Shown here: piece after piece, positions 20,638 to 29,282 of the stretch
How the letters are laid out: every line of letters begins with the position of its first letter
How positions within the stretch are numbered: the stretch's first letter is position 1
Source: Cladosporium sp. IMV 00045
Lineage: Eukaryota; Ascomycota; Dothideomycetes; Cladosporiales; Cladosporiaceae
Assembly (NCBI GenBank): GCA_001931905.2
Contig: MSJI02000603.1
Coordinates: 1 to 29,282 of the forward strand
Length of the DNA: 29,282 nt
Reading direction: 5' to 3'
The notes under the pieces: model-generated
What the model was told of the DNA's origin: nothing
The model's input: the letters and a program-made list of their open reading frames with translations, nothing else
Database searches by the model: none
Position numbers and translations under genes: made by a program

Positions 20638-22047
20638 TCAAAGTCTCATCCCATGCGCATGACGACCAACATAAGCATGACGCTTGAGCTTGACAGCACC
20701 GCGCTTCTCGATCACGCCGTTGTTGCACTTGGTGCCAGCAGCGACTGTCTGCCAGACGACTTTGCCGTGATTGCAGAGGCCGAACTGGTCGGAGCCGTTG
20801 CAGACGACAGCGCCGTCTTGGAAACACGTGCCGGTGCCGGTGCCGCTCGTGCTGTTAGCGGAAGAGGACGGCATTCCTGAAGAAGGCGCGGCGGGGCCGG
20901 AGGGCTGGGAGATGCCAGCGCCGGAGGTGGGGGAGAGGGTTGGGTAGGGGTAGGGATTCCCGGCTGCTGAGGAGGTTTTGGTTTGGAGGGTGGTTTGGAG
21001 AGCGGATGAGGTGGCCTGGTTGGCTGGGGGAGCGTAGGAGGTAGGAGCTGCTGATGCACTGGCAGCTGGAGAGCTGGCGGGTTGTGATGCGGGTGCTGAT
21101 GGACGGTACTGGCCATCATCATATGACTGGCCTGCGCCGCTTCCAGCATTTCCTGAGCCTGCGTTACCGGAGCCTGCATTGCCTGAGCCAGGGTTGTAAG
21201 CGCCCGAGTCGCCACCAGTTGCCGGTGCACTCGGAGATGCCCCAGAGCTGCCACCACCGCTGCCACTCGCGCCGCCAACGTAGGTGATCTTGTTGGAGTC
21301 TTTGGCAGGTGGAGTGTACGCGGCAAGGTTGGTCTCGGTATCAGCGTTCTTATTGTTAGAAGAAGGAGCACCAGCACCGCACTGACTCCCGGTGGGAGCC
21401 TTGAGAATGGTGCCTTGACTCTGAAGGAGGAACTTTCCAGGGTTAGGGAGCTGAACATCCGAGCTGAGCACAGTCGTACAATCACTCTCGGGAATGTTGG
21501 CCTTGAACATGTCGGGGAGACTGTTGAAGTAGTCCTTGTTGTCGGAGCCACCGGTGATCTTGATCGGTGCGCACTCCATGTAGAACTCTTGTTGGCCACT
21601 CAGCTTACTGACCCAAGTCCATGCCAGAGTGGCACGCTCAGAGTTGGGAAAGTCTTTCGGAATGTTGAAGGTGAAGCCACCACTCTCGCCCGGGACAGGG
21701 CAACCGCCTTCAAAAGACTGGATGACCTTGAAGACGCTCTCTGGCGTGGGCTCCTTGTCCAGGGAGATTGAGAGTTGGCATGAGCCTCCACCATGAACAG
21801 CGCTTCCCTTGAATCCAAGGAGAACAGGCTCGTTGACGGGAATCTCGTTCATGGCGGTGACCTTGTACTGGAAGAGTGACCTCTTGCACGGAAAGTCGGG
21901 GCCACCGCCCGCCGTTCTTCCCAGAGGACCGTTATCTGAATTCTCCGCGTCAAAGGGCACTGGAGACGACAGGCGCATGTGTGCGTGGGCCATGCTGGCA
22001 AAGCCCAGCAAAGCAATGGCGAGGTAGACGAAGAAGTTGAAAGTCAT
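20638..22047 (-). CDS. Secreted AA11 lytic polysaccharide monooxygenase with C-terminal X278 module
   Basis: One exon encodes 469 residues from the ATG at 22047. A longer in-frame ATG exists at 22122, but only the shorter start puts a normal 22-residue signal peptide at the N terminus. Cleavage after AHA leaves His23 as the first residue, the copper-binding His of the histidine brace. His85 (AVHGGGSC) is the second, and Tyr156 in EFYMEC sits where AA11 has its axial Tyr. AA11 spans about 23-225, followed by a Gly/Ser/Pro/Ala-rich linker of about 170 residues, then a Cys-rich X278 module (about 400-445; CFQDGAVVC, LCNHGKVVW) thought to bind chitin. The tail after a KR pair near 449 is basic and His-rich. 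The enzyme should oxidatively cleave chitin outside the cell or in its own wall. Confidence 0.92.
   Translation of the reverse strand: MTFNFFVYLAIALLGFASMAHAHMRLSSPVPFDAENSDNGPLGRTAGGGPDFPCKRSLFQYKVTAMNEIPVNEPVLLGFKGSAVHGGGSCQLSISLDKEPTPESVFKVIQSFEGGCPVPGESGGFTFNIPKDFPNSERATLAWTWVSKLSGQQEFYMECAPIKITGGSDNKDYFNSLPDMFKANIPESDCTTVLSSDVQLPNPGKFLLQSQGTILKAPTGSQCGAGAPSSNNKNADTETNLAAYTPPAKDSNKITYVGGASGSGGGSSGASPSAPATGGDSGAYNPGSGNAGSGNAGSGNAGSGAGQSYDDGQYRPSAPASQPASSPAASASAAPTSYAPPANQATSSALQTTLQTKTSSAAGNPYPYPTLSPTSGAGISQPSGPAAPSSGMPSSSANSTSGTGTGTCFQDGAVVCNGSDQFGLCNHGKVVWQTVAAGTKCNNGVIEKRGAVKLKRHAYVGRHAHGMRL
21145..21189 (-). repeat. Three 15-base repeats encoding GSGNA in the LPMO linker
   Basis: Three successive units on the minus strand each encode Gly-Ser-Gly-Asn-Ala. 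The units differ at synonymous third positions, so the protein repeat is better kept than the DNA. It lies in the flexible linker between the AA11 domain and the X278 module. Confidence 0.85.
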
Positions 22048-22783
22048 GTTGTTGAGCGTCGTGGTTATGGTTGTTGTTGGTTCGATGATGGCAGGGTTCC
22101 TCGTGTGGATGGATGCGTTCAAAAACTAGGCCGGCTAGTCGAAGTGTTGTGTGAACGTGTTTGGTGATCGATAGTGACAGTTGTGTTGCAAGTGAAAGAA
22201 TGTACCTTGCGCGTCAAGCGTAGTGCAAGGAGAGAGACTATGTGCGAAAGAAAGGTACATATAAAGGTGAGAGGGTAACGCCCATTGACGACGCAACAAA
22301 GGCTAGGATATTGACGGCGCAACAAAGACTTGGTGAAACGATTGTTGGGTTCACTATTGTTCAAGCGCACCAACGGCATTGTGCCAGACAATAGGAGAGA
22401 CCGCTCGTCAATACGCCACGGCAAGGGCAGAATTTCGGAGTATTGCATGATACTGACTTATTGGCGGAGGTCAGCTGCCGGCCGCAGACATGATACATTG
22501 CAGTCGCAGCGCTTGAGTATGGTATTGGCGATCCTCTGGTATAGTGTTCTTTGTTGTATTGAATTCCTGGTCCTGGTCAAAGCGTCAGCTCAGGTGAATG
22601 AGGTTTTAAGGGCTTGATTGGCTAGAAGCCATCAAGAGCCGAGCGGCTCCAAACAGGAGTGCAGGACTTACGCGCCAGGGCATAGCGCTTTCGTGCGTCA
22701 TGCATAACTGCAATGCCCTTGCTCTCAATCTCTTTAATGAAACAATTGACATGTCATCCATCACTGCGCCCCGAATTGAAAAT
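22048..22783. other. LPMO promoter and DUF3176 3' flank
   Basis: 736 bases upstream of the LPMO start and downstream of the DUF3176 stop, both genes on the minus strand. An AT-rich TATA-like element (CTTTATATG on the minus strand, about 22258-22266) lies about 215 bases upstream of the LPMO ATG. The frame 22048-22122 extends the LPMO frame upstream and may be 5' leader. No separate gene was seen. Confidence 0.5.
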
Positions 22784-25003
22784 TCAGCCGTCCATCGACG
22801 TGTCACCCTCGAAATTCAGTTGGTACACTTTCTTCGTGTCTTTGGCGACATGTCGAAAGACCCAGGAACCTTCGCAATCATCCAGCCCAACCCAGCGATC
22901 CTTGACTTCGTGCAGCTGAGTGGTCTCGCGCGCATACTCTTGCTTCCATTCCTCCTGCAAACCATCCTCAAGCCTGGTGTAAAGCACCGGCAATATGAAA
23001 GATTTCCAGGGGCTCAAGCTGCTCTGCCAGCTGGCGACCATGGTGGCGATAAGGAAAATAGTCGACAGAACGACCAGTATGCCAGGGAACATGAGCCAGA
23101 GCCATCTGACTTCAATGTGCGTGATGTCTGTCCATGCGGTTCCAGAGTATCGTCCACCCTCTTCGGCTCTGAGATGGCCGTTCATTCTAACCTCGTTTGT
23201 CATGCTCTTCGCTAGTCGTGCCCACCAACGATCAATGTCGTCGACATATGTCCACGCAGCGTGTAAGCAATCTGCCGCGGAGCCAAAACCGCCGTCTGGG
23301 AAATTGTTGAGCACTTCGAAAGGTAATTTTGACCAAGCATAATCGACCTCCCAATTCCCATTGATGGTAATAGCACCGCTCAAGGCACCGACCAGAGTGT
23401 AGCGCATTGCTTCCAGTGTTGGAGTGTCGGCTAGATTGTAGTCCGTGATGTTGTTCACATTGAACGACGGATCATCTTGAAATATGAGTTCGCCTGTAAT
23501 CATGTTGTTCACCTTGAAAGGCTCCGCACCATTTCGATGATCCATAAGAACATCTTGCACGGTACCGTTCGACGCATTGACAGATCTGGCCTGCAAGCAA
23601 GCCCATAGACCGCATTCATATGCGAGAACGTTCGCCTCATAGTACGAAGTCTCGTTGGCAGGGGAGAAGTTCCCCCGGTTCGCGTACATGAATTCCGAGT
23701 ACGATTGACCGATGAAGTTGAAGGATACCGGGCTGTAGATGTAGCCCTCGCCTACGATGTCTGTTTGGTTGAAAATATAGTCGCTTCCCGGTCCAGCGAT
23801 AAACACAGGAGTAGTGTCGTTCCATTCCATCAGTACCCGCGGTTTACTGAGGGTCGTACCACCAGGTATTGTGAAGTTGCAAAAACCCTCTGAGCCTTGC
23901 GACCCACTGCAGGGCTTTACCTCGAGTTGGCGTTGCATATCCATGCACGCTCCACAGATCCCCAGTGTTGGGATAACTGGCCAGGTGCAATTTCCTGTAG
24001 CGCATGAGATGGGAACATCTGGTATACTATCTGACATGATACCAGAATAGATAGCGGCGATGGTCGACACGTCGGTCCGGAAGTTTTGCTCTGCCAATAT
24101 TCGTTAGTCAAACCAGAGGTTCACAAAGGCCATCGCATAATCATTCGCCTGGTTGTCAGGGCATCTATGACATACTGAGACTTAAAGACGTCCACGTCGG
24201 CTGATTTGTCTTGTTGAACAATTCACTCCGTGGTACTCTTCCGGCATGCAGATCAGCAATTCTTCCATCTCGAACAGTTTCATAAGTTCCCAGAACGTTC
24301 TGCGTGATGGCACTGAAGAACACAGAGACGATCGTGATGAGCGCGCCCAAGCAAGCGATGTCCCTATACACGAAGTCAGCCACTATCTTGTCAATCTGGC
24401 AAGACGTCCTTACCATGCGTTCAACGAGAATATCAGCTTCGCGCTTCCAAGGGAGCCTCGTGATGCCTCATCGAAGGTTTCAATGTCGCCCAACCGTCGG
24501 GCCTTGCGATTGCCTCTCCCATTAGGCAGAAAACGAAGCCACTTACGCTGTCCAATGGCGGCTGAAACGGGGATGATGATTCCAGTCTTTGTCAATGTTG
24601 CGAGAAAGGCGATCAGACCGTTGAGAGTGAAGTAGGGTACGTTCCAATCAGCCTGAGGTTTGTTGTTGAACTGAATTAAGACGAAGATCATTGCTCCGAG
24701 TGAGACGACCGCGAGGAGCTCACAGAGCCATTCCTATGGCCACCAACGACCGGCGCCCTTTAGCTTTGTTGTCGGAGGGGGTTGCCAAGTTCTGGAGACC
24801 AGTGTGCTCTCGGAGACGGAATGGTTGAGTTTCTGGTTGTTGTGCGCAGAGAGGTTCGATTCTATCGATCGGCTTGTAGCGCTTTGTTGCGAATGGGGCC
24901 GGGTTTCATCCTGGGGATCATCAAGAGGTGAGACGATATAATGCTGTTCTTGCGAAAGGTTCGGCATGTTGGCAGGTGCTGCAGGTAAGCTCTTGTTGCT
25001 CAT
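22784..25003 (-). pseudogene. DUF3176 membrane protein gene interrupted by one in-frame TAG
   Basis: Exons 25003-24414, 24363-24176 and 24090-22784 join in frame (introns of 50 and 85 bases with GTAAGG and GTATGT donors and a CTAAC branch site). They give 695 codons including the final stop. Codon 90 (24736-24734) is TAG. The family pattern continues on both sides: a WWP-x-EW segment, a hydrophobic stretch, DW...TLNGLIAFLATL, then ASRGSLGSAKL and CLGALIT. A TAG here probably replaces the Trp I expect. After a large Asn/Thr-rich non-cytoplasmic region with paired Cys comes a C-terminal membrane segment (WLWLMFPGILVVL...). The family is common in filamentous fungi and has no known function. No other lesion is visible. 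A 66-base phase-0 intron with a poor GTCTCC donor could remove the stop, so a working gene is not excluded. Confidence 0.6.
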
Positions 25004-25820
25004 GGCAAAGGAATAAGAAAACAAATCTTCTGAAAGAAACGAGAAGTCGACTAGACGAACAAGAGAAACCCACGTCGAGACCAAATACTTCAATGATTAT
25101 ACTGGAGACCAGACCGTGCGGTGCAAGCGGTCCCACCTACTGCTCTGCAATATTGCGGCGTTCATCGCTCCATCGTTTCATACTTACACAACCAACACTC
25201 GGCAGCGGCTTATGCACGAATGCAACTGGGCGTCATGACAGGTGAGTTTATTTCGAGCCGTCTGGGACTTTAAGCGCCACTGCGCCGCATGCACGATGGG
25301 TTTGGCGTGGCGCCGAACTCAAGGCCGAAGGTCCATGCGAGGCGCGTATATTCTGGGAATGCACAATGCATTGATATGCCGACATGAGCGATGCGTGCTC
25401 TCCTTAGGCGAGCATCTGATGATGAAGTGAGGTGGCCGGTCGGTGTAAGTGAAGGACACGCGATAGTGGTGAGCGAAGGAAGGAGGGAGGTGGAAAGCTG
25501 CGGCCAGGGGCGGGAGCTTCCCGCGCTCAGACTTGCAGCGAGCAGGCGTGTTTTCAATCCTCCTAGGTTACCTCCAAGAACTCCACGCCAGCCAGCCAGC
25601 GCGCTTGCAAGCAAACCACACCTCGCTATCGTCGTCCCGAATTGCTATAAAGATCGCGCGCTCATTCTATCGACACCGCTCACGAGACTGAGGCGACTCT
25701 AATGATACCCATATCGCCCTAGCTCTGTCGCGACAGCCCCTCCCATTTCGCTTCCCGAAAACTCGCGACTTTCTTCAAACGACAGCAAACTGCGGCGCGT
25801 CCGCGAGCACAACTTTGGCG
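25004..25820. promoter_or_regulatory. Divergent promoter region between DUF3176 and SNF5
   Basis: 817 bases between the start codons of two genes pointing away from each other. The left part is the DUF3176 leader and promoter. The right part, next to SNF5, has pyrimidine-rich stretches (about 25735-25770). Frames at 25270-25614 and 25391-25702 lack any domain. No TATA box that I would defend. Confidence 0.5.
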
Positions 25821-28382
25821 ATGCCGGCAATGAACGCTACCCGGCAGAACGCACCGCAGGCCTTCGTGTCGAGCTATGCGCCGCGTATACGTACCTACGG
25901 CAATTCCATACTCGCGCCAGTGCAGCCTCAGAATGTCATCCCTCCCGTGCGCACGACCAAACGTGGCACCACCGCCATCAACTATTCAGAGGACTTTCAA
26001 GATGACAGCATCGATGATTCGGATAATCCGCGACGGCAGACAGGTCTGCGCACGGCGCAGCAGCGACGCGATCCCGACGCGAATGGAGAAAAGGCGCCGG
26101 AGAAGGAGCTCGGAAAGGAGATTTTCGAGCCTGTGGATGTGCAGGGTGTATGGCGCGAATGGATGGGAAAGCCCAGGCGCACCTTGACGGAGAGGCAAAT
26201 GCATACGCAATCGGCGCTGCCGACAACTCTGATTCCTATACGGATCGACTTGGATGTTGCGCCTTTCCGTCCTGAAGCAGCGCTGCCAACACCGAGCAAC
26301 GCGAGAGATTTTGGCATTGATGAAAGTTTGCCTGCGTACAAGCAGCCAGAGCTGACGCCGCAATACCGGTTGAAGGACAGCTTCTTGTGGAATTTGCACG
26401 AAGCTCTCATTACACCCGACCAATTTGCCAGGACCTTTGTCGAAGATCTGGATTTTCCTGTGTCGCGCAAGCAGGCTATGATCATTGAGATTGCCAACCA
26501 GATTCGGCAACAACTCGAGGAGCACTCAACAACTGCCTTACACCCGCTTTTCCAGAGCAACCCGGCACAGACAGTAGCGCCCACTACTGCGGCTCCCACT
26601 CCTGGACAAGGTGCGATTTCTCGCGAAATGTCTTCGACGCCAATGCAAGCCGACACTCCCACTGCGGGCTTTCTGCAACCACCTAGGACGAATGGGCTTC
26701 TTCCTCAATCTGATCCAGCATCTCCTGCGCCCAATGGAACGGCCACACCTGGAATCGCCGTATCCGCTCAGTCTTTGCCAAACGATGCTGCTCAGGCTTC
26801 CGCTTTGAACCCTGCCGACACACATCGCTGCATTCTCTCTATTTCTATCAACCTTCAAAATCAACTCTACTCTGACAAGTTTGAATGGTCTCTGCTTCAC
26901 CCTCCAGGATTCGCCGAGATCTTCGCAAAGCAGACTTGCGCAGATCTTGGACTCAGCGGCGAGTGGGTACCTGGAATGGCACATGCGATCTACGAGGCAA
27001 GCTTGCGTTTGAAGAAGGACATGATTGACAACGGCGGCAGCTTGGCAGGCGTCGTAGGCAGTGGCGTTAATGGTTGGGGAGAGCTGGAGAACGAGGCTTG
27101 CGAGTACCACGGAACTACAGAGTCTGCGCTTGGTGTTGGAGCTGGATGGCGTTTCGACGAAGACGGCCTTGGCCAGGACTGGGAGCCTAAAATTGAGGTT
27201 CTTTCAAAGGAAGAAATCGAGAAGCGCGAGGGAGACCGCGAAAGGCAGATTCGGAGACAGAGGAGAGAGACGGCACGATTCACCACTTCGTATGCGCCTC
27301 TGCAAGCACAAAGCAGCGGGCTCAACGACTACTTCGCTGGTGGTCTTGGTTCACAGCAAGCGAACGGCGGTGGTGAAGACGAGCGCATGGGTCGTGGAGA
27401 GCGCTCGAAGAAGAAGCGACGATTCAGGAGTTTGTCTCCCGTTGGACGCGATACGCCAGAGACGACTGGATTTGCTGGTAGCATCACGCAGTTGACCGAA
27501 GGCGAGAGACAGTACTGGCTATGCTCGCATTGTAAGGTTTGGGGTTCTGCCGTTTGGGGTGTGAGAGATGGACCCAACGGACAAAAGGTGCGTCTAATGT
27601 TCGTTTTCCTACCATTTTGCACGTTGCTGACAAAAATATCAGACGCTTTGCATGAACTGCGGTCTTCTATATGAGCGAGACAAGCGTCTCCCGCCATGGA
27701 ACTTCCTCCTCTTCCAACACGAGAAGAACCAAGGCTCACGGTATGAGACCACACAACCGTCCAGTCACCCCTATCCCCTAACCGTTCACAGCGAAGCAAA
27801 CCCCATCTACCAACCCCCACCTCCTCAACCGCGCCAAATCGCCCACCTCCAATCCGACATCGCCTCCTTCCCCGCCGCCGCCGCCACCCCCCAACACCAC
27901 GCCCACCACCCGCCACCCCAACAACACCACCACACGCCCCACCAACCCCAGGTGCAGCACCAAACCCCCCGCACGGAAATAAACCCCTCCTCCCACCTCT
28001 ACACGGGCGCCAGCGCCGGCGGCCAAGGCCAAATCTCCGCCTCGACCATGGCCGACATCACCAACTACGCCGAGCCCGGCGAGGACCTGGACTGGACGAA
28101 GATCACCGAGCCTCGCGAGCGCAAGCGCCTGCAGAACATCATCAACGGCCGCAAGTACCGCGAGCGCCGCCTGGCGGCCGAGGGCCAGGGCGGCAGCGGA
28201 GGCAATTACCCCGGCGCGTCGGGTGCGGGGAGTTACATGTCTACGGGCTACGGGCAGAGGCAGAGTCTGCAGCGCGCGAAGATGGCTGCTGCTCAGGCGC
28301 AGGCGCAGGCTGCCGGTCTCACCGGGCCAAGCCAGTCGCCGGGCACGCCGCAGCCGCAGATGACGCCGCAGCAGATGCCGCC

Positions 28383-28414
<32 letters not shown>

Positions 28415-28446
28415 TACAGCAGCAACATCAGCAGATGACTCAGTAG
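25821..28446 (+). CDS. SNF5: SNF5/SFH1 chromatin-remodelling subunit with C-terminal GATA-like zinc finger
   Basis: Exons 25821-27587 and 27643-28446 (55-base intron, GTGCGT donor) encode 856 residues from the first ATG of the frame. SNF5 repeat 1 lies at about 135-245 (LIPIRIDLD, then FLWNLHEALITPDQFA) and repeat 2 at about 334-410 (ILSISINLQNQLYSDKFEW, then FAK-x2-CADLGL), with a Thr/Pro-rich insert between. A GATA-like finger follows, with Cys568, Cys571, Cys592 and Cys595, and is completed only after splicing. Next comes a basic segment at 737-768 that resembles a bZIP basic region, then a Gln-rich tail with ten consecutive Gln. The protein should be a core subunit of SWI/SNF or RSC in the nucleus. 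I cannot separate SNF5 from SFH1 orthology by eye. Confidence 0.93.
28384..28413 (+). repeat. (CAG)10 encoding polyglutamine in the SNF5-family protein
   Basis: Ten perfect CAG units encode ten Gln near the C terminus (about residues 837-846), inside a longer Gln/Pro-rich tail. Perfect codon identity makes length change between strains likely. Confidence 0.95.
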
Positions 28447-29105
28447 TTCTGAGGTTTTTTGAAAGGCTGAGAGAAGTGTGCGCGCTGCGTTTTCAGGTGC
28501 ATTGGGAGGTACGGCTTGGGAGGTTTACTACTCGGGTGGCGGTGGATGGCTACGAATACTGTCACCATTAGCGTAGGGAGGGAGGGAGGGGACATTGTAG
28601 TGCTAGGATCAAAAATTATTCCTTATTGTTTTAGCGAAGGCGCAGAAAGGGTGTGCATGTGTTAGTAGGTATTCTTCATCAATTCATTTGATTAAACACA
28701 AAATGAACATCCATGTGTCCGAACTTGTAACGTTGCTCTGTGATCTTGTCTCGCGTCGATGCTTTAGATGCATCGCTTGAATGCATGAGTCGAACGTGAA
28801 TAGAGTATAGACGTGAATAGAGTATATCGTCAGCAAAAGCTACGGCCAATCGCTGGTAGACAGAAGGGGCATTTCAACATCGTTGTAGTAAAGCATACAC
28901 GCCGCGCTCGCTAGTGAATAGCATATTGATAAAAGAGCAAAGCGAGATAAGAATAGGATGTCAGAGCTAAAACGCCGCGAATCGCAATCCCGCATCCATC
29001 TTGATGTGTTACTGTCTCCCTCCTCGTTCGTACCGCGGAAAAGAACATCGCCAGCAAGCCATGCATACCGCCATCCACATCAGTCACCCCACGCATGGGA
29101 AGAGT
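28447..29105. other. Convergent 3' region between SNF5 and the right-edge gene
   Basis: 659 bases with no convincing gene. It holds the SNF5 3' flank, a GGGA-rich run near 28576-28590, a two-unit direct repeat at 28794-28826, and the 3' flank of a minus-strand gene. The 61-codon minus frame at 28911-29096 has no domain. Confidence 0.55.
28794..28826. repeat. Two tandem 17-base direct repeats
   Basis: The unit acgtgaatagagtata plus one base occurs twice in a row, the copies differing only in the last base. It lies in the 3' intergenic region between converging genes. Confidence 0.9.
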
Positions 29106-29282
29106 CTACGGCGGAGTCTGCAACTGGTCATTTCCATCATCGCCATGTAACCTCTTGGCCTCACGCGCATCCCCGTCCGCGTCGGTGTCCTAATCGGGTC
29201 ATCGTCAGTCGCCATTGCACGATAGGAAAGCTCACAAAACTTCGACTAGCGAAGAAATTCAGGAAAGACTCACCTCATCATC
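29106..29282 (-). CDS. C-terminal exons of an unidentified minus-strand gene (partial)
   Basis: The last 9 bases of the window (29274-29282) read DDE on the minus strand, followed by GTGAGT, an 84-base intron (29190-29273) with a CTGAC branch site and a TAG acceptor, and a last exon 29106-29189. Joined in phase 0 they give an acidic tail of about 30 residues (DDE, DTDADGDAREAKRLHG...) ending TPP and a TAG at 29106-29108. The acidic character carries over the junction, which supports this frame, though a second frame through the last exon is also open. The protein cannot be identified from this fragment. Confidence 0.5.

Noticed and set aside
22048..22122. Alternative upstream ATG (22122) for the LPMO
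   Set aside because: It would bury the signal peptide behind 25 polar residues; the ATG at 22047 gives a normal signal and an N-terminal His.
24825..24885. tRNA-like B-box (GGTTCGATTC) near 24853
   Set aside because: The flanks do not pair as a T-arm, no acceptor stem is present, and it lies in the DUF3176 first exon.

Overview
The window reads as nuclear DNA of a filamentous ascomycete (Pezizomycotina; a Dothideomycete is my guess, not proven). The grounds are short GT-AG introns of 50-161 bases with CTAAC/CTGAC-like branch sites, moderately high GC with C-ending codons, and families typical of these fungi: a GH28 pectinase-type enzyme, a Zn2Cys6 regulator, an AA11 chitin LPMO with an X278 module, and a DUF3176 membrane protein. 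I found no CRISPR array, tRNA, rRNA, transposon or bacterial operon.

Layout, left to right: GH28 glycoside hydrolase (+, 701-2155, three exons); a 1.7 kb gene-free stretch; Zn2Cys6 transcription factor (+, 3893-5925, two exons); epoxide hydrolase (+, 6597-7907, two exons), convergent with an Mdm1/SNX13-type PXA-RGS-PX-Nexin_C protein (-, 8006-11742, with a short last exon); MAK21/NOC1 ribosome-biogenesis factor (-, 12030-14687), sharing a 271-base divergent promoter with mitochondrial prolyl-tRNA synthetase (+, 14959-16773, two exons); bacterial-type PI-PLC-like phosphodiesterase (-, 17259-18821); a 1.8 kb gene-free stretch; secreted AA11-X278 LPMO (-, 20638-22047); DUF3176 membrane protein (-, 22784-25003, three exons, interrupted by one in-frame TAG); SNF5/SFH1 chromatin-remodelling subunit with a GATA-like finger (+, 25821-28446, two exons); and the last exons of an unidentified minus-strand gene running off the right edge.

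The genes do not form an obvious pathway cluster. Housekeeping genes (MAK21, mitochondrial ProRS, SNF5/SFH1, MDM1) alternate with accessory ones (GH28, Zn2Cys6 factor, epoxide hydrolase, LPMO, DUF3176). GH28 and the LPMO are both secreted polysaccharide-degrading enzymes, but they lie 18 kb apart. The next gene after GH28 is the Zn2Cys6 factor, so local regulation is possible but not shown.

I see no clear new biological system. The observations most worth checking are the single in-frame stop in the DUF3176 gene at a position where I expect Trp, the bZIP-basic-region-like segment in the SNF5-family protein, the spliced last exons that simple ORF calling misses, and uORFs overlapping two start codons.
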